DNA of 64,000 nt from Euclidia mi (Eukaryota > Arthropoda > Insecta > Lepidoptera > Erebidae), in NCBI GenBank assembly GCA_944739405.2, contig OX123182.2:43277598-43341597 (forward strand), given 5' to 3'. Positions 20,956 through 30,999 of the stretch are shown here, one piece after another. The position numbers were made by a program, and so were the translations under genes. The notes beneath the pieces are model-generated. The model saw nothing but the letters and a program-made list of their open reading frames with translations, did no database searches and was not told the origin of the DNA. Numbering within the stretch: position 1 is the first letter of the stretch; each line of letters starts with the position of its first letter.

Positions 20956-23226
20956 CACCCAAAAGGAATTAAATCTACCATTAGTATTTCAAAGATTCGT
21001 CTCATTGTATACACACTAAATAGAGCATTTCAAAGTAATTCAACGTCCGCACTTCGTAAATTTTAAGTAATTATCAAATTCATTTACAACTTCACAACTT
21101 TATAGAATGTAACTCCCATCCATACTCAATGAGCTATGTCAAAACTGGATTTTGCCACTGACAAAAACTTAAACCAAATACGAACATGGCGAGAACTGAT
21201 AAGCTACTTTCGGACAAACTGATTTCCTTTAGCTACACATAGAGGAAACGACTACAGTTCTGAGATAACCATGATAATAACCAACATCGACAGTCTATGA
21301 GTACTTTCAGATTCTCGCAACACGCTCTTGTCATACGACACAAACCAGAGGTAGATGATTTTAGCGATCAAAAATCAAATGAGAGCTACTTGAGTAGCAG
21401 GGTATCCATGATTGCGATCAACGACCACACCTTAATGCACTTCGCTCTAGGAATAAAAGAACATTATCGCACAGCACTCGATCTAGTCGTTCGGCTATTC
21501 CTGACCCAAGTCAGTAGGAATAAAGGTACTCTGATCAAAATCACTACAGGTTTTAATGAAAATCACAACTTATTCTTTCTCTCGAAGCTGACATGTTGAA
21601 CAACACACATACTCGTTAAAATAATAGGAAACTCATTAAAATATTGCATTGCTCATACTCTGACATCCATCGGGTCTTCAACATCACGCTATTTAACCTC
21701 CATCTGGATACACAACACCACCCGGATAATCATTTCGAGCGTCTAACAAAGTAATCTTAAACTAGGTTTGTTCAACATGTTGCTTTGGTTTTCCTTATTG
21801 CATAGCAGACTATAAGAAAATCATACTAGGCTGCTAATCTAGATGTTAATTTTACTACCAAGTATCCAACCAGTCTTTTCAGCTTCTTAATTGGTCATTT
21901 ATGGTTTAAATACGAAGCTTATCTTAACCTTATCAGCGATACAGCAACGGACCTTTCGCGTTCAAGACGATGGGCAACGTTTGTGAAACTAATGGCTGTC
22001 TTGTTTTCGTAAAAACGGAGACTATGACTAACACAGAAGCTCAAGGGTAAACTAGGCTAATCAGAAAGGCACTTTACCGGTCCAACAAACGGCAACGCAT
22101 GGCTAAACATGCAGCCGCACAAACGGCTTATCCAGTTTATGCAAATCTACACTGACAGTAACGTGGGTACCACAAAATTATTACAACAACGACTAACAAA
22201 GTACTCATTTAATGAGAATAAAAGTAAAGCATACAATCATCACTAACCTAGTTCTACCTACGATGAAAATTAAAATCTCTGAAACTGATTGTCGTAACGC
22301 ACTACAATGATAACTCAATCATTTTCTTCTACGTCTGATAATCGAGTTTAACAGCTTCTACTGGAAACACTATCACTCTTAAACGTCCTAAGCATAACTT
22401 GGAATTGGCCTGAGAACTCGGGGCACTTGATTAAATTCACAGCGTATCACATGAATTTAAAAAAACACAGTAGGTAATGTTCACGCGTAAAATCTTAAAA
22501 TTGAATTTAATTTTACTAGTGGTGCCATCTAATAATCTGAGTACGAAACATTTGAATGTGCCATGTTAAAAATTAATGCACACAAAAAAAAAGCAGGTCT
22601 AATTGCAACATCGAGATCGTCTGTACAACTCAGAATTACAACGAGTCACTGTCACTTTTTACTTAGGCTCTGATGACGTTTAAACAAAAACCATTAGGGA
22701 TTACCAACACCACGAGTCGATAAAATAATGGAGCTAGTAATATCCTTCGACTATGGTCAGGCTAACGCGTTTCACTGAAAAGGCACTTGCTTGAAACAAT
22801 GCAAGTAGGCCTGTACGCTCAGTCTCGTTAATGTTACAGTCCATAAAGTAAGACCGAGACAAGATAAACTATTTGCAAGCAAGCATATGTTCACAATGTT
22901 CGTGAGTGCGAGCCACCCTCGCATGAAGTAATAAAAATAATCGCTTTCTTTTTAACCGGCGTATCAAACTCAAAACCTCCGTTAGAAAACTACGCTATAG
23001 CTAGATCACAAGGGTACTCAGACAACCATACGCTAACATAAAATACAGCAAAGGTCACAATAAATTAAATCGTTCCGTACTACACACATTTTTTTTCTTT
23101 TTCTCTTTAAGCGATTAAAAAGAAGGTTATTCATGAGATCATGCCATGAGAAACACGACACCGTAAAATTCACCAACATAGCAGCGTTAGCAGCCGCCTT
23201 CGCTCGCGCCTTGTTGGCACACTTCA
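20956..23226. other. Unassigned interior of the LTR element
   Basis: AT-rich sequence without recognisable protein. The 100-aa frame at 21,297-21,599 (plus) contains no family motif that I know and lies opposite to the element's sense. I see no RT, integrase or protease blocks on either strand. Confidence 0.5.
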
Positions 23227-23545
23227 TTGAACAGGTCCATCCCAGGAAACGGCACGGTAGATAGCCAGGTCGAAGCTCCTCCCTTCAAGGCCCGGCTTAG
23301 TGCGACCATAAGCGGGGCACAATGCGAATCTCGATTGTCCAATCACATGTCTGCAGCCGTCACCAAAGCACGTGCATCTACATCTTGTTGCTCAGGATCG
23401 AAGTCGGGTAAACAAAGGCCATGTAGTAGGTATGTCGATGTAGTAGGTATTTTCATGGCTTGGATCAGCGTCAGAAAATTGCGATTTTGTAGTTCCAACT
23501 GGCCCAGCTATTTTTTCATTACTAGTGTCTTCATTTTGAACACGT
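23227..23545 (-). pseudogene. Decayed gag of the LTR element
   Basis: Beginning at an ATG near 23,537 the minus strand reads LELQNRNFLTLIQAMK, LCLPDFDPEQQDVDARA, a break by TGA, then LMVALSRALKGGASTWLS and FPGMDLFNEV. The 'LPxFDPE..DARAW' and 'ALKGxAxTWLS' blocks are typical of the gag matrix/capsid region of insect LTR elements. Two in-frame stops (one after MKK, one after AADM) and loss of the rest of gag make it nonfunctional. Its position just inside the 5' LTR gives the element's orientation. Confidence 0.65.
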
Positions 23546-23574
23546 GGGTCGTTGTGCTCGTATCCAACTTCTGA

Positions 23575-23964
23575 TAACGTAGCACGTAGGTAACGTAGGA
23601 GAATATGGGCGTTCTCCGTTTCTCAGGTCTTCCTCCATCGTACATTTCAGGAAAATAAGACTCAGTATACACTCCATAGGTTTTACTCAAAATAATTAGT
23701 TTACTTCACAAACTAAATATGCACACGTAGCTCGGATGAAATTGGATTACTTTTGGAAACGCGACGAAGTCGGACGTAGGTAGGCCCACTTGTTTCCTCC
23801 GCTGTGTCTGTCGCCAAAAGTGCCCGTTGACAGCCCCACGTTCGCTTATAAAACATTTTATGACATTGACAGCTGTCAACTGCCGACCTCAGTGTTGCCA
23901 ACCATCGTATCCGAATACGCCCAAATCTATTAAGATTTGACGTTCCATTCTCGAATCTCCGACA
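23575..23964 (-). repeat. LTR (5') of the noncoding LTR element
   Basis: See the partner at 19,010-19,400. Adjacent sequence in sense (TCAGAAGTTGGATACG...) is where the primer-binding site should be, but no tRNA match is obvious. Confidence 0.8.
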
Positions 23965-25022
23965 TATAAATGGTCGTGAACTATATTACTGCACAGACAC
24001 TTCTGTGAATTATTACTATTAGATTCCGAACATGTTACGTAAGATTGTGGATTAGGGACCGAGTTATTATTACTATTTCGCGATTTATTCAACCTTTGTT
24101 TGTTGCTGTTAGTGTTAGACGGGCCAGGTGAACCAGACTGCGTATTATGAAATATTCGACACTGATCTTTGATGAACGAAATAAAACTATCTAGTGTAGG
24201 TATTTTATTATTGCGTTCCGTCATCTCGAATGCGCGAATTGTATCAGTGTCAAACTTTTTTAAACCGAGTTGAAGCAACATAAAGTCGGAAAGATCTTCT
24301 AATTTTAAATTCCTAAGAGAATTAACTGCGGTTACGAATTTATCAATAAACAGCTGGAAATTCGAGACAGACGCGTTGCCGGACAGTTTGAGATTTAAAG
24401 CTTGGTCAAAGTAGGTAGACGCTAGGACGCGCGTGTCCTGATATCTGTCAAGTAGTGACTGTAATATGACCTGATAATTCTCAGCACTGGGTGTGACACC
24501 TGCAAATACGGACTGGGCTTTCGGTGACAGTTAACCTATTAAATAGTACAACCTGTCAGCATCTGTCAGAGAACCATTATCGTGCACTGTAGACTTAAAA
24601 CTCGCATAGAATAACGGCCAATTTCGTATATCTCCGTCGAACGACATAATCTCGATTGGCGGTAATCTCGGTTTGCGGGCAACGGGCTCTGCTGAACATT
24701 TACCCTCCAATTGCGATTGTATACGCTTAATAATACAATAAAGATCTTCGAATGAGGTATACGCCTGATAGTTCGGTTTTTCATCAGGATTGATAGAAAG
24801 TAATCTTGCGTTATAATCGTCTAACAACTTATGAAAATCTGTTCGAATACTATCTACTGTCATACAATAACTGAGAAATGCTTCGCTATTACTGTCAGAC
24901 ATAGACGCGGTTTTTGAACGTTCATAGATGTTTTGAATGCGCTCAAATAAAATATTGCGTTTTGCTTCTAAGATTGTCATCTCTTTGTCTGCCGACACGC
25001 GTGACTTCTTTTGTTGTGACAT
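23965..25022 (-). pseudogene. BEL gag, N-terminal and central part
   Basis: Starts at an ATG at 25,022 (MSQQKKSRVSADKEM), the expected N-terminus of a BEL gag. The central gag domain follows: KPRLPPIEIMSFDGDIRNWPLFYASF, with the P.F.GD...W..F...F pattern, DADRLYYLIG, a stop at about 24,532, then AENYQVILQSLLDRYQD and LEDLSDFMLLQLGLKKFD. The frame runs into the first zinc knuckle (KCLCSNIVHDHLY) and is cut by the LTR insertion at 23,964. One in-frame stop plus the insertion disable it. Gag forms the particle in which reverse transcription occurs. Confidence 0.88.
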
Positions 25023-25360
25023 GCTTACGTAAGTATAAGCTAATGAGACCGAAACAAAATAAGAATATCTAATGTATCTATTATTTTTCCTAAGGAGGCT
25101 AAAAAGTGTTGCCTACTTTAGAGCTGAGGAATTAATAGTTGCTTGAAATATGAGATTTATAAGACAACTATGATAGTTCCAGAATTAATAATTTAATAAG
25201 TAGGTAGCTACATAAAAGTTTACCTACTGATGCGGGCGGAAATAACCATGTGACGGTTTTGTGAATATATTAGGAGTATAGCTAGGTGCTATAACTGCCT
25301 AGGTATAGCGATATAACGTATAAAAACGTAAATGAATCCGACTCGTATGGATCAAAAAAA
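25023..25360 (-). other. BEL leader and primer-binding region
   Basis: Lies between the 5' LTR fragment and the gag start. In sense it begins TTTTTTTGATCCATACGAG. I do not recognise the primer tRNA. Confidence 0.5.
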
Positions 25361-25505
25361 TGGTTCGGCGATACACCGAAACCGTAGGTAGGTTCTAGGC
25401 GATTTGGAAAAAATGGACTGTATTTATAGGAAGAGGATGTAGGATTGGATACGGGAAGAGGTGATTGTGAGTGGGTATAGGATATTCCAAGGATGGAGGG
25501 CACTT
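25361..25505 (-). repeat. BEL 5' LTR, truncated to 145 bp
   Basis: Matches 8,315-8,459. The remaining 354 bp present in the 3' LTR are missing; the sequence switches directly to the GC-rich element at 25,506. Confidence 0.8.
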
Positions 25506-25595
25506 CCCCCCCCCCCCGTGGGATCTCCACCTTGTCGTGGTGGGGGGGCTCAGTAACCGTGGATTGGTCACCCGCGGTGAAGCTAAGAGGGATCC
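25506..25595 (+). ncRNA. Candidate HDV-like ribozyme fold, copy 2
   Basis: Same layout as at 4,607-4,690. C tract 25,506-25,517 with G7 at 25,542-25,548. GGATC 25,521-25,525 with GATCC 25,591-25,595. CCAC/GTGG around CTTGTC (25,527-25,540). TCACC/GGTGA hairpin 25,568-25,580. GCTAAG 25,582-25,587. Confidence 0.35.
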
Positions 25596-26063
25596 AGGAG
25601 GGGACGCTCCGCGTGGGCTTGGAGGGGCCTGCGCAGGATACGTCCAACGGTGCGGGTGCGGGGGACAGTTCTGTCTGTCCCTCGCAGTCGGGTGCGGTCG
25701 CGGGAGGAGAGGCGTGTCGGTGTTGCGTTGCCGCGCGCCCTATCTCCCGCGACCAAATGGGGGCGCACCATTCGATGCGTCGCGTAAGGGCCGCAGAGGA
25801 AGAGGAGATGCGGTGTTGCGTTGCCGTCCTCCCTATCCTCTGCGGCCGCTGGGCGTTTTGGCGGCGGAGTCCAACACCTTAATCCGTCGCCAAGGGGGTT
25901 TTGTTCGGGGCCCGCCTGACCATCTGGCGGGCCAATACCCGTCGGAGGGTGGCGACGAGTGCTTTGGTGATGCCCCACCCTCCGACACACGGGTACATGG
26001 CGGAAGTTGAGGTGGTTTTTAGTGGAAACACCACATACTCCGGCTCTTATTTCCCCCAAGAGT
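25506..26063 (+). mobile_element. GC-rich non-autonomous retroelement, copy 2
   Basis: Collinear with copy 1 (reverse complement of about 4,132-4,690) and highly similar. It starts with a run of twelve C and keeps the full 5' end but loses the last ~40 bases and A tail, ending at AAGAGT. No target duplication is visible and the BEL LTR does not resume, so a deletion or rearrangement followed insertion. The overlapping open frames (179 and 199 aa) have no domain. Confidence 0.8.
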
Positions 26064-26130
26064 AGAGTGCAAGCTGTGAAATTGTTGCACTGTTTACCAA
26101 CTGAGCCATAAAAGAGAAATTTACAAGCTA
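26064..26130 (-). repeat. tRNA-like SINE head, truncated
   Basis: On the minus strand, ATGGCTCAGTTGGTAA (about 26,091-26,106) is a near-ideal A box with D-arm context. The copy-2 element cuts it off before any B box. Probably the start of a tRNA-derived SINE. Confidence 0.4.
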
Positions 26131-26338
26131 CCAATATTACAAAGCAAGAGTAGTGCAGTCTTATTTCTAAAAATGATTCCACTCAGTTTGTATAGTAAAT
26201 ATGGTGGTGAGTTTATATCAATAGTTTTATTTGACTTTATATTTAAGGGAATTTTCTAAATAATGTTAATATTTATTTTAAACTGTTAACATGTGGTGTT
26301 AATGTAATTCTTATTTATTCATACACAATTAATAATTG

Positions 26339-27238
26339 TATGACCGCTTGACCGCTAGCGCCAATTCGCCGAATTCACTTGACCGCTCATGTTCTAAACA
26401 AAATGTCACGCCGCCGCTCGCCAGATGGGCGCGCTAACATAAACATTTATTGTTGATAAGTCGGTAACATGAGTAAGTTGAAGTGAAGTTTTTCTTCAAC
26501 CTTATAAATGACTCTTTCAAGTCGTATGAATTCTTTGTAGATATTTACTTTCTAATTTATTATACTTAGCAGCGAACATTGACTATCGTTGAAAAAAACA
26601 CTTTGTGTATTTTAAACAGGATTATTTTAAAAAGTAAATCGATGACATATATATTTTATGAGTTTTAACTGTAGAGGGATTCTATCTACACCGAATTAAA
26701 TAAAAAAAAAATATGTATCATAGTATAAAAATATTTAATTACACGCATACGATAAGCACGTAATTACTTAGCAGCGAACATTGACTATCGTTGAAAAAAA
26801 CACTTTGTGTATTTTAAACAGGATTATTTTAAAAAGTAAATCGATGACATACGTATTTTATGAGTTTAAACTGTAGAGGGATTCTATCTACACCGAATTA
26901 AATAAAAAAAACATGTATCATAGTATAAAAATATTTAATTACACGCATACGATTAGCACGTAATCACGGAGCGCGCGAAACAAAGAGTGGCATTTGACAT
27001 TATTTTTTCGTTCCGGGTTAACGATTTTAAAACTCGCTTCGTATTTTTAGCATGAAGAAATGTTCAATGATTTGCATAGAACAGAGAAAAATAATTTAAA
27101 ACATTACGTAATAGAAAGAAACAGTAAATTCAGACCGAGTATAGCGCTGTAACCAAAAAGGGAAAATAGTCACTTGTGCGCGGTCTACGGCATTTCGAAA
27201 AAGGGAGAATAGTCACTTGTGCGCGGTCAAGCGGTTAT
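26339..27238. mobile_element. MITE-like element with 13-bp TIRs
   Basis: ACCGCTTGACCGC at 26,343-26,355 is exactly inverted at 27,223-27,235. TAT flanks both sides (26,339-26,341, one base outside the TIR, and 27,236-27,238). There is no coding capacity. The interior holds a 202-bp tandem duplication and, next to the right end, a ~45-bp tandem repeat of 'agtcacttgtgcgcggtc'. A 3-bp duplication would fit a Harbinger-type origin, but TAT is not proof. Confidence 0.5.
26565..26966. repeat. 202-bp tandem duplication
   Basis: CTTAGCAGCGAACATTGAC starts at 26,565 and again at 26,767. The units are nearly identical, with a few substitutions such as 'cgataagc' versus 'cgattagc'. The left edge of the 6,895-bp duplication falls within the second unit. 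Confidence 0.9.
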
Positions 27239-27739
27239 CTGAATAAATAAATTTAAACTGACTAATCACAACTGACTTAGAAATATAGCATGAGTAGTCC
27301 ATACATTTACTTTTATTTGCCAAGAATAAATACTGCTAAATGGGAAAAGAGATAATATGGATTTTCACATCATGTTCTTTAAACCCACTTATCATTATCC
27401 TAATAATCATATTCCTAACCGTCTTGTATCCCACAAGAGCTAGGCAATAAGGTTGGCACTAAATTTTATTGGTTTATCACTGGTTGTCACCTTGAAATAA
27501 AAATTAAAATAAATTGTATTTACTAAGTAAAACACTAAGGCTTGGTATTTATAAAGATTAGCAGTCACCTGCCTTAAGACTTTCAACCTAAAATGCTTAG
27601 AGATGGACTATTATAGAACCTAAGTGAGTGCATATGTCCATAAACAAATCTGCTGTCCAGATCTCATGTTTCTAGCTTCAGTAGTTTGGGTTAAGCAAGG
27701 ACTTATCATGGTCGGAACAAATCATTCTATACAGGTTGT

Positions 27740-27960
27740 GACGTCAATCCTTGACGCATCACTTGGCCCGGTTGACCCCGCCGCCCGCGCCCTGCAACGG
27801 GCTATAAATATGGAAGCGCTGGCCGCGTTCGGCCTTTTTGCGGCGACTACAGCTCCGAGTTAAGTCACCAACATCTCCTGGACCATCGGCAGCAGGAATC
27901 TCAACAAAAACCCCACCCCTCGCCGAACCACGCGACCCTGTGTAATTTTTTTTTAATATC
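27740..27960. other. GC-rich patch with TATA box
   Basis: GACCCCGCCGCCCGCG (about 27,773) is followed by GGGCTATAAATATGG (27,797-27,811) and GC-rich sequence to about 27,945, in an AT-rich setting. It could be a promoter or a solo LTR fragment; no LTR partner is seen. Repeated at 34,635-34,855. Confidence 0.35.
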
Positions 27961-28375
27961 ATATAAATAGTAATTTTTTTCATTGAGGTAACGCTTGCTA
28001 TATGATGTCTAAAATTAATTGGCAATTAAATAAATTTTTATTGTAACATTTAACCACGTTTCTCATTTAAACACACCCTAGTAGGGATAACGTAACAGTA
28101 GACACCTGAAAGGTCTTTTTTACGTTACAAGGTATAAAATTTAAACGCCAAATATTAAGATATGTTGGGTTCCCTTGTCTTATTATATAACCTTAACTTG
28201 AGCTGCAAGTGGACAGTAGCAATTTCAACATAATGTTAAAATGAAATCATGTAGGCACCTACAGAGTCCACAGATATATAATAAAACCTATTTTGTAACT
28301 TTACAAATATTAGCTTTAAAATGTGTATCACAAATTTATCTTTATATCTACCTTCTGAATATTATATATCTGTAC

Positions 28376-28500
28376 TAATATAATAAAACTGAAGTTTGTT
28401 TTGTTGAATGCACTTGTCTGTGAAACTACTGGTTTTATGCAAACAATTATTTTTGTGGTGGATAGTCATTTATCAAGAGAGGCTTCATATAATCGCGTCG
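28376..28500 (+). repeat. Dispersed lepidopteran repeat fragment
   Basis: Contains 'ctaatataataaaactgaag' and 'gtggatagtcatttatcaag', a degraded copy of a widespread repeat module related in style to 16,266-16,512. Repeated at 35,271-35,395. Confidence 0.4.
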
Positions 28501-29099
28501 TGAGCACTAGCCGTAAGTAATGCAGTTAGTTAGCCTTATGTAATGTGTAACCAAGGGCTATAAATAATGTTTTGATTCCTTTAATGTTTTACTATTGGGA
28601 TAACCTATTGACTACCAATTGAATTCATATTCAGCACATCGATTAGCTTATTTAAATTGAAAGCAAATCAGGCAACTTATACAATGGATCTATATCAGAG
28701 CTGCAACTTGAAAAGGGCAGTTATACCGTTCTTTACTAATAATTATATTAGTAGAACTACATAACAACAAAGCTTTTTTTTCTCTTTCTTGTGTAGATAA
28801 GTAAGTATTACAGAGAGTTTCCGACATGGCCTAACGATTAATAAACAGACAAGAGCCCCAGCCGACGGCATAACATGACTAAGCCCAGTAGCACTGCTAT
28901 ATACCAAACGTGGATAAACAACAGTTACCTATAAGTTCTATTTGGGGTATAACTTTCGTAATTTTGATTGTATAATTTTTATCAGGTAATCCTTACGGGG
29001 ACAGTAGGTAATCGTGTAAGCACCATAATTTATAAAATTAGGATGTTTCTCAAAAACTCTAATCAAATCAGCTCTGGATAAATACCTCTGGTCAGTGCA

Positions 29100-29471
29100 T
29101 CAACAACCCGCATCTGCAACCTCTGGTAGAACTCTGAGCAGAACAGTGTTCACGCCACAGCACACTCCGGTGCATGCACCCCGTCGTAGTCGCTCTGTGG
29201 CTCTCGCGTGGCCCCACGTGAAGTGTAGACGTGCTCGCCATAACTCCGACACACCGTGCGGTCTCCGATCAGGGTTGACTAGCGCCAAACACGACTTCCA
29301 AGCGCTTGTCGTATCAGTCTTCAGGTCATCATTGGTAATGGCGGCTAAGCCAAGAGACCCATCACTCTCGCGCCAACCGTAGATCCCGAAGTCTCTTAGG
29401 GGGCGTTTATCCAACCGCTGCTGTCGGCGATACGCCAGGGTTATGGTGTCCAGACTCCATAATAAAAACAC
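29100..29471 (-). CDS. Unidentified 123-aa open frame (first copy)
   Basis: An open frame of 123 codons on the minus strand in a GC-rich patch, with balanced amino-acid composition: LDTITLAYRRQQRLDKRPL, GIYGWRESDGSLGLAAI, DDLKTDTTSAWKSC and GVSELWRARLHF. It looks more protein-like than its neighbours, but I recognise no family. The opposite strand also has a 95-aa frame (29,095-29,382), so GC content may explain the openness. It may be an exon or a transposon fragment. No splice sites were convincing. Confidence 0.25.
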   Translation of the reverse strand: MFLLWSLDTITLAYRRQQRLDKRPLRDFGIYGWRESDGSLGLAAITNDDLKTDTTSAWKSCLALVNPDRRPHGVSELWRARLHFTWGHARATERLRRGACTGVCCGVNTVLLRVLPEVADAGC

Positions 29472-30149
29472 TCACTTAATATTACTTGGTTTATTTTCAG
29501 ACGATTACTAGCACAGAATTGAAATAAAATGTGACATACAGTCCTTTTTATACACTAACCGTCATTACACAATGTTTAACAACTGTCACTTCCTTTTCAA
29601 CATATATTTGAAATTACTGTACAATTAATTATCAAAAACCAACATTAATATTGTAATGAATTTTGCACAACACCAAATGATTTATTTTATACGAATAACA
29701 AATTTATTTCAATAGCCAAACGCTGCTTTACAACATTCGGTCAACAGATGGCGCTATCAACAGGATGTAAATATAATAGCATGTTATTTATTACCGAAAA
29801 CATAATAATAAGTGTCAGAATCATGTTATTTAATACTAATTGATTTTACTTTGAAAGTTTCTGGAGTTATCTTAATAATTAAGCGATAAATTAAATACCC
29901 AATATTTATAAACAGTTAAGCAGCCAAAACAGTGTCTAATATTGTAAAGTAATGAAGTTCTCAGTTCTGTGTTCACAAATAGTTATTTAAATATCAATCT
30001 TAAATATTATTAACATTTTCGTAACAATATAATCATTATATATTAATTTGCGCCCATATATACTTCAGATCTCCGGTCCTTGTTTACTTTTCTACAAGTT
30101 ATGTAACATTGGTACATTGCATCCAAGACGAGAGATATAAGATAGTGTA

Positions 30150-30300
30150 TAGTCTTTGCTGCAACAGGGTTAGGCCACCCGCAAGGTGGACCGACGATCT
30201 GTTCAAGATTGCAGGAAGCGGTTGCATAAGGGGGCCTAAGATCAATATGTGTGGAGTGCCTTAAGGGGAGGCTTACGTTCTGCAATGGACATCTCTAGCC
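30150..30300 (+). pseudogene. RTE-type 3' end fragment (first copy)
   Basis: The plus strand reads RPPARWTDDL, then IAGS and GEAYVLQWTS, the C-terminal signature of RTE-type ORF2 that also occurs at 62,575-62,700. Only about 150 bp remain. Confidence 0.6.
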
Positions 30301-30654
30301 TCACATGATAATATTCTTTGCTCCTTTTCAAAAGTCTAAAAGTTGAGGAACCTATTTTGTTACTATACTACTATCAACCTCTTTTCATGTTATTTGGCAT
30401 TTCTGATTCTAAGCAGTCATCAAGCTAGAAAATATTACCCGTTTGATTAGCCTAATCACATAATACACAACCTAAAGCCCTATACAAACAACAGCTTGGC
30501 ATTATAATCATTTAGTATATCGCTTATTCAATACAGTGGAATTAGCAACTGGGGTTATGGGTAATTGGGTAGCCAAGTAGTTTGTGATTTTTTTTCTATT
30601 TCATTAACGTTCTTCTTAAAAGACTACCCCGCACAATCAATACCAGTGTCCCCG

Positions 30655-30820
30655 GGAATTTTTAAATATTCAACCAAGGGACACAAAAAATACCAGACTC
30701 GAAACAACAATTTGTAGATCATACGAAGTGTTTCCCTGTGTGGAGATCGAACCCACATTGATCGAGCACTCGGTGCAGTACTCAGCGATGTGACTACTTG
30801 AACCACGGCCCTATCTGTCC
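30655..30820 (-). repeat. tRNA-derived SINE (minus, first copy)
   Basis: The plus strand shows the inverted B box 'ggagatcgaaccca' (30,741-30,754) and an inverted head with 'gaaccacggcccta' (30,800-30,813). The body 'ccagactcgaaacaacaatt' and 'agggacacaaaaaatacc' matches a SINE type that I recognise from Lepidoptera. The 60-aa frame here is not a gene. Confidence 0.55.
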
Positions 30821-30999
30821 AATTAAATTAAAAGCTTCATGACAAAACCTTAAAAAAATCTAACTTTTCTGAATTATTGTGATATCAAATAATCATGTAG
30901 AATGAAGCTGGTAAATTGAGAGGAAAGCTTTCTATGTAATTGTTCATTGGCAACAACTCAGTAACTAAACAGAACCAAGTTATGCATTAAATTGAACTC

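Larger units (their letters stand above)
19010..23964 (-). mobile_element. LTR element of 4,955 bp with mostly noncoding interior, inside BEL gag
   Basis: Direct repeats of about 390 bp (19,010-19,400 and 23,575-23,964) flank a 4.2-kb interior, and TATA is duplicated outside (19,006-19,009 and 23,965-23,968). Removing the element restores the BEL gag frame (HDHL then YKCPAF). In sense the LTR starts TGTCGGAG and ends ...CTACGTTA, so it lacks the usual CA end. The interior has a decayed gag beside the 5' LTR but no protease, RT or integrase that I can find. Its remainder holds a hairpin array, two minisatellites and unassigned AT-rich sequence. It resembles a LARD: mobilised by another element's proteins. 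LTR similarity (about four differences) implies a fairly recent insertion. Confidence 0.8.
8315..25505 (-). mobile_element. BEL/Pao LTR retrotransposon, minus strand, split by two insertions
   Basis: Sense order on the minus strand: broken 5' LTR (25,505-25,361), leader (25,360-25,023), gag (25,022-23,965, resuming at 19,009), zinc knuckles and protease (to about 17,990), reverse transcriptase (17,989-17,087), RNase H-type region (10,222-9,716), integrase (to 8,913), purine tract near 8,815-8,826, and 3' LTR (8,813-8,315). Reading frames rejoin exactly when the inserts at 19,010-23,964 and 10,223-17,086 are removed. Without them about 5.4 kb remains, somewhat short for the family. The difference is explained by a deletion between RNase H and integrase and by loss of most of the 5' LTR. 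The element is dead: multiple frameshifts and a changed RT catalytic box. Confidence 0.85.

Noticed and set aside
20465..20972. Overlapping 80-125-aa repetitive frames on both strands
   Set aside because: They arise because the 18-bp repeat unit has no stop in any frame; this is a minisatellite, not a repeat protein.
25471..26182. 179-aa plus and 199-aa minus frames
   Set aside because: GC-rich element copy 2 again; openness is due to composition and no domain is present.
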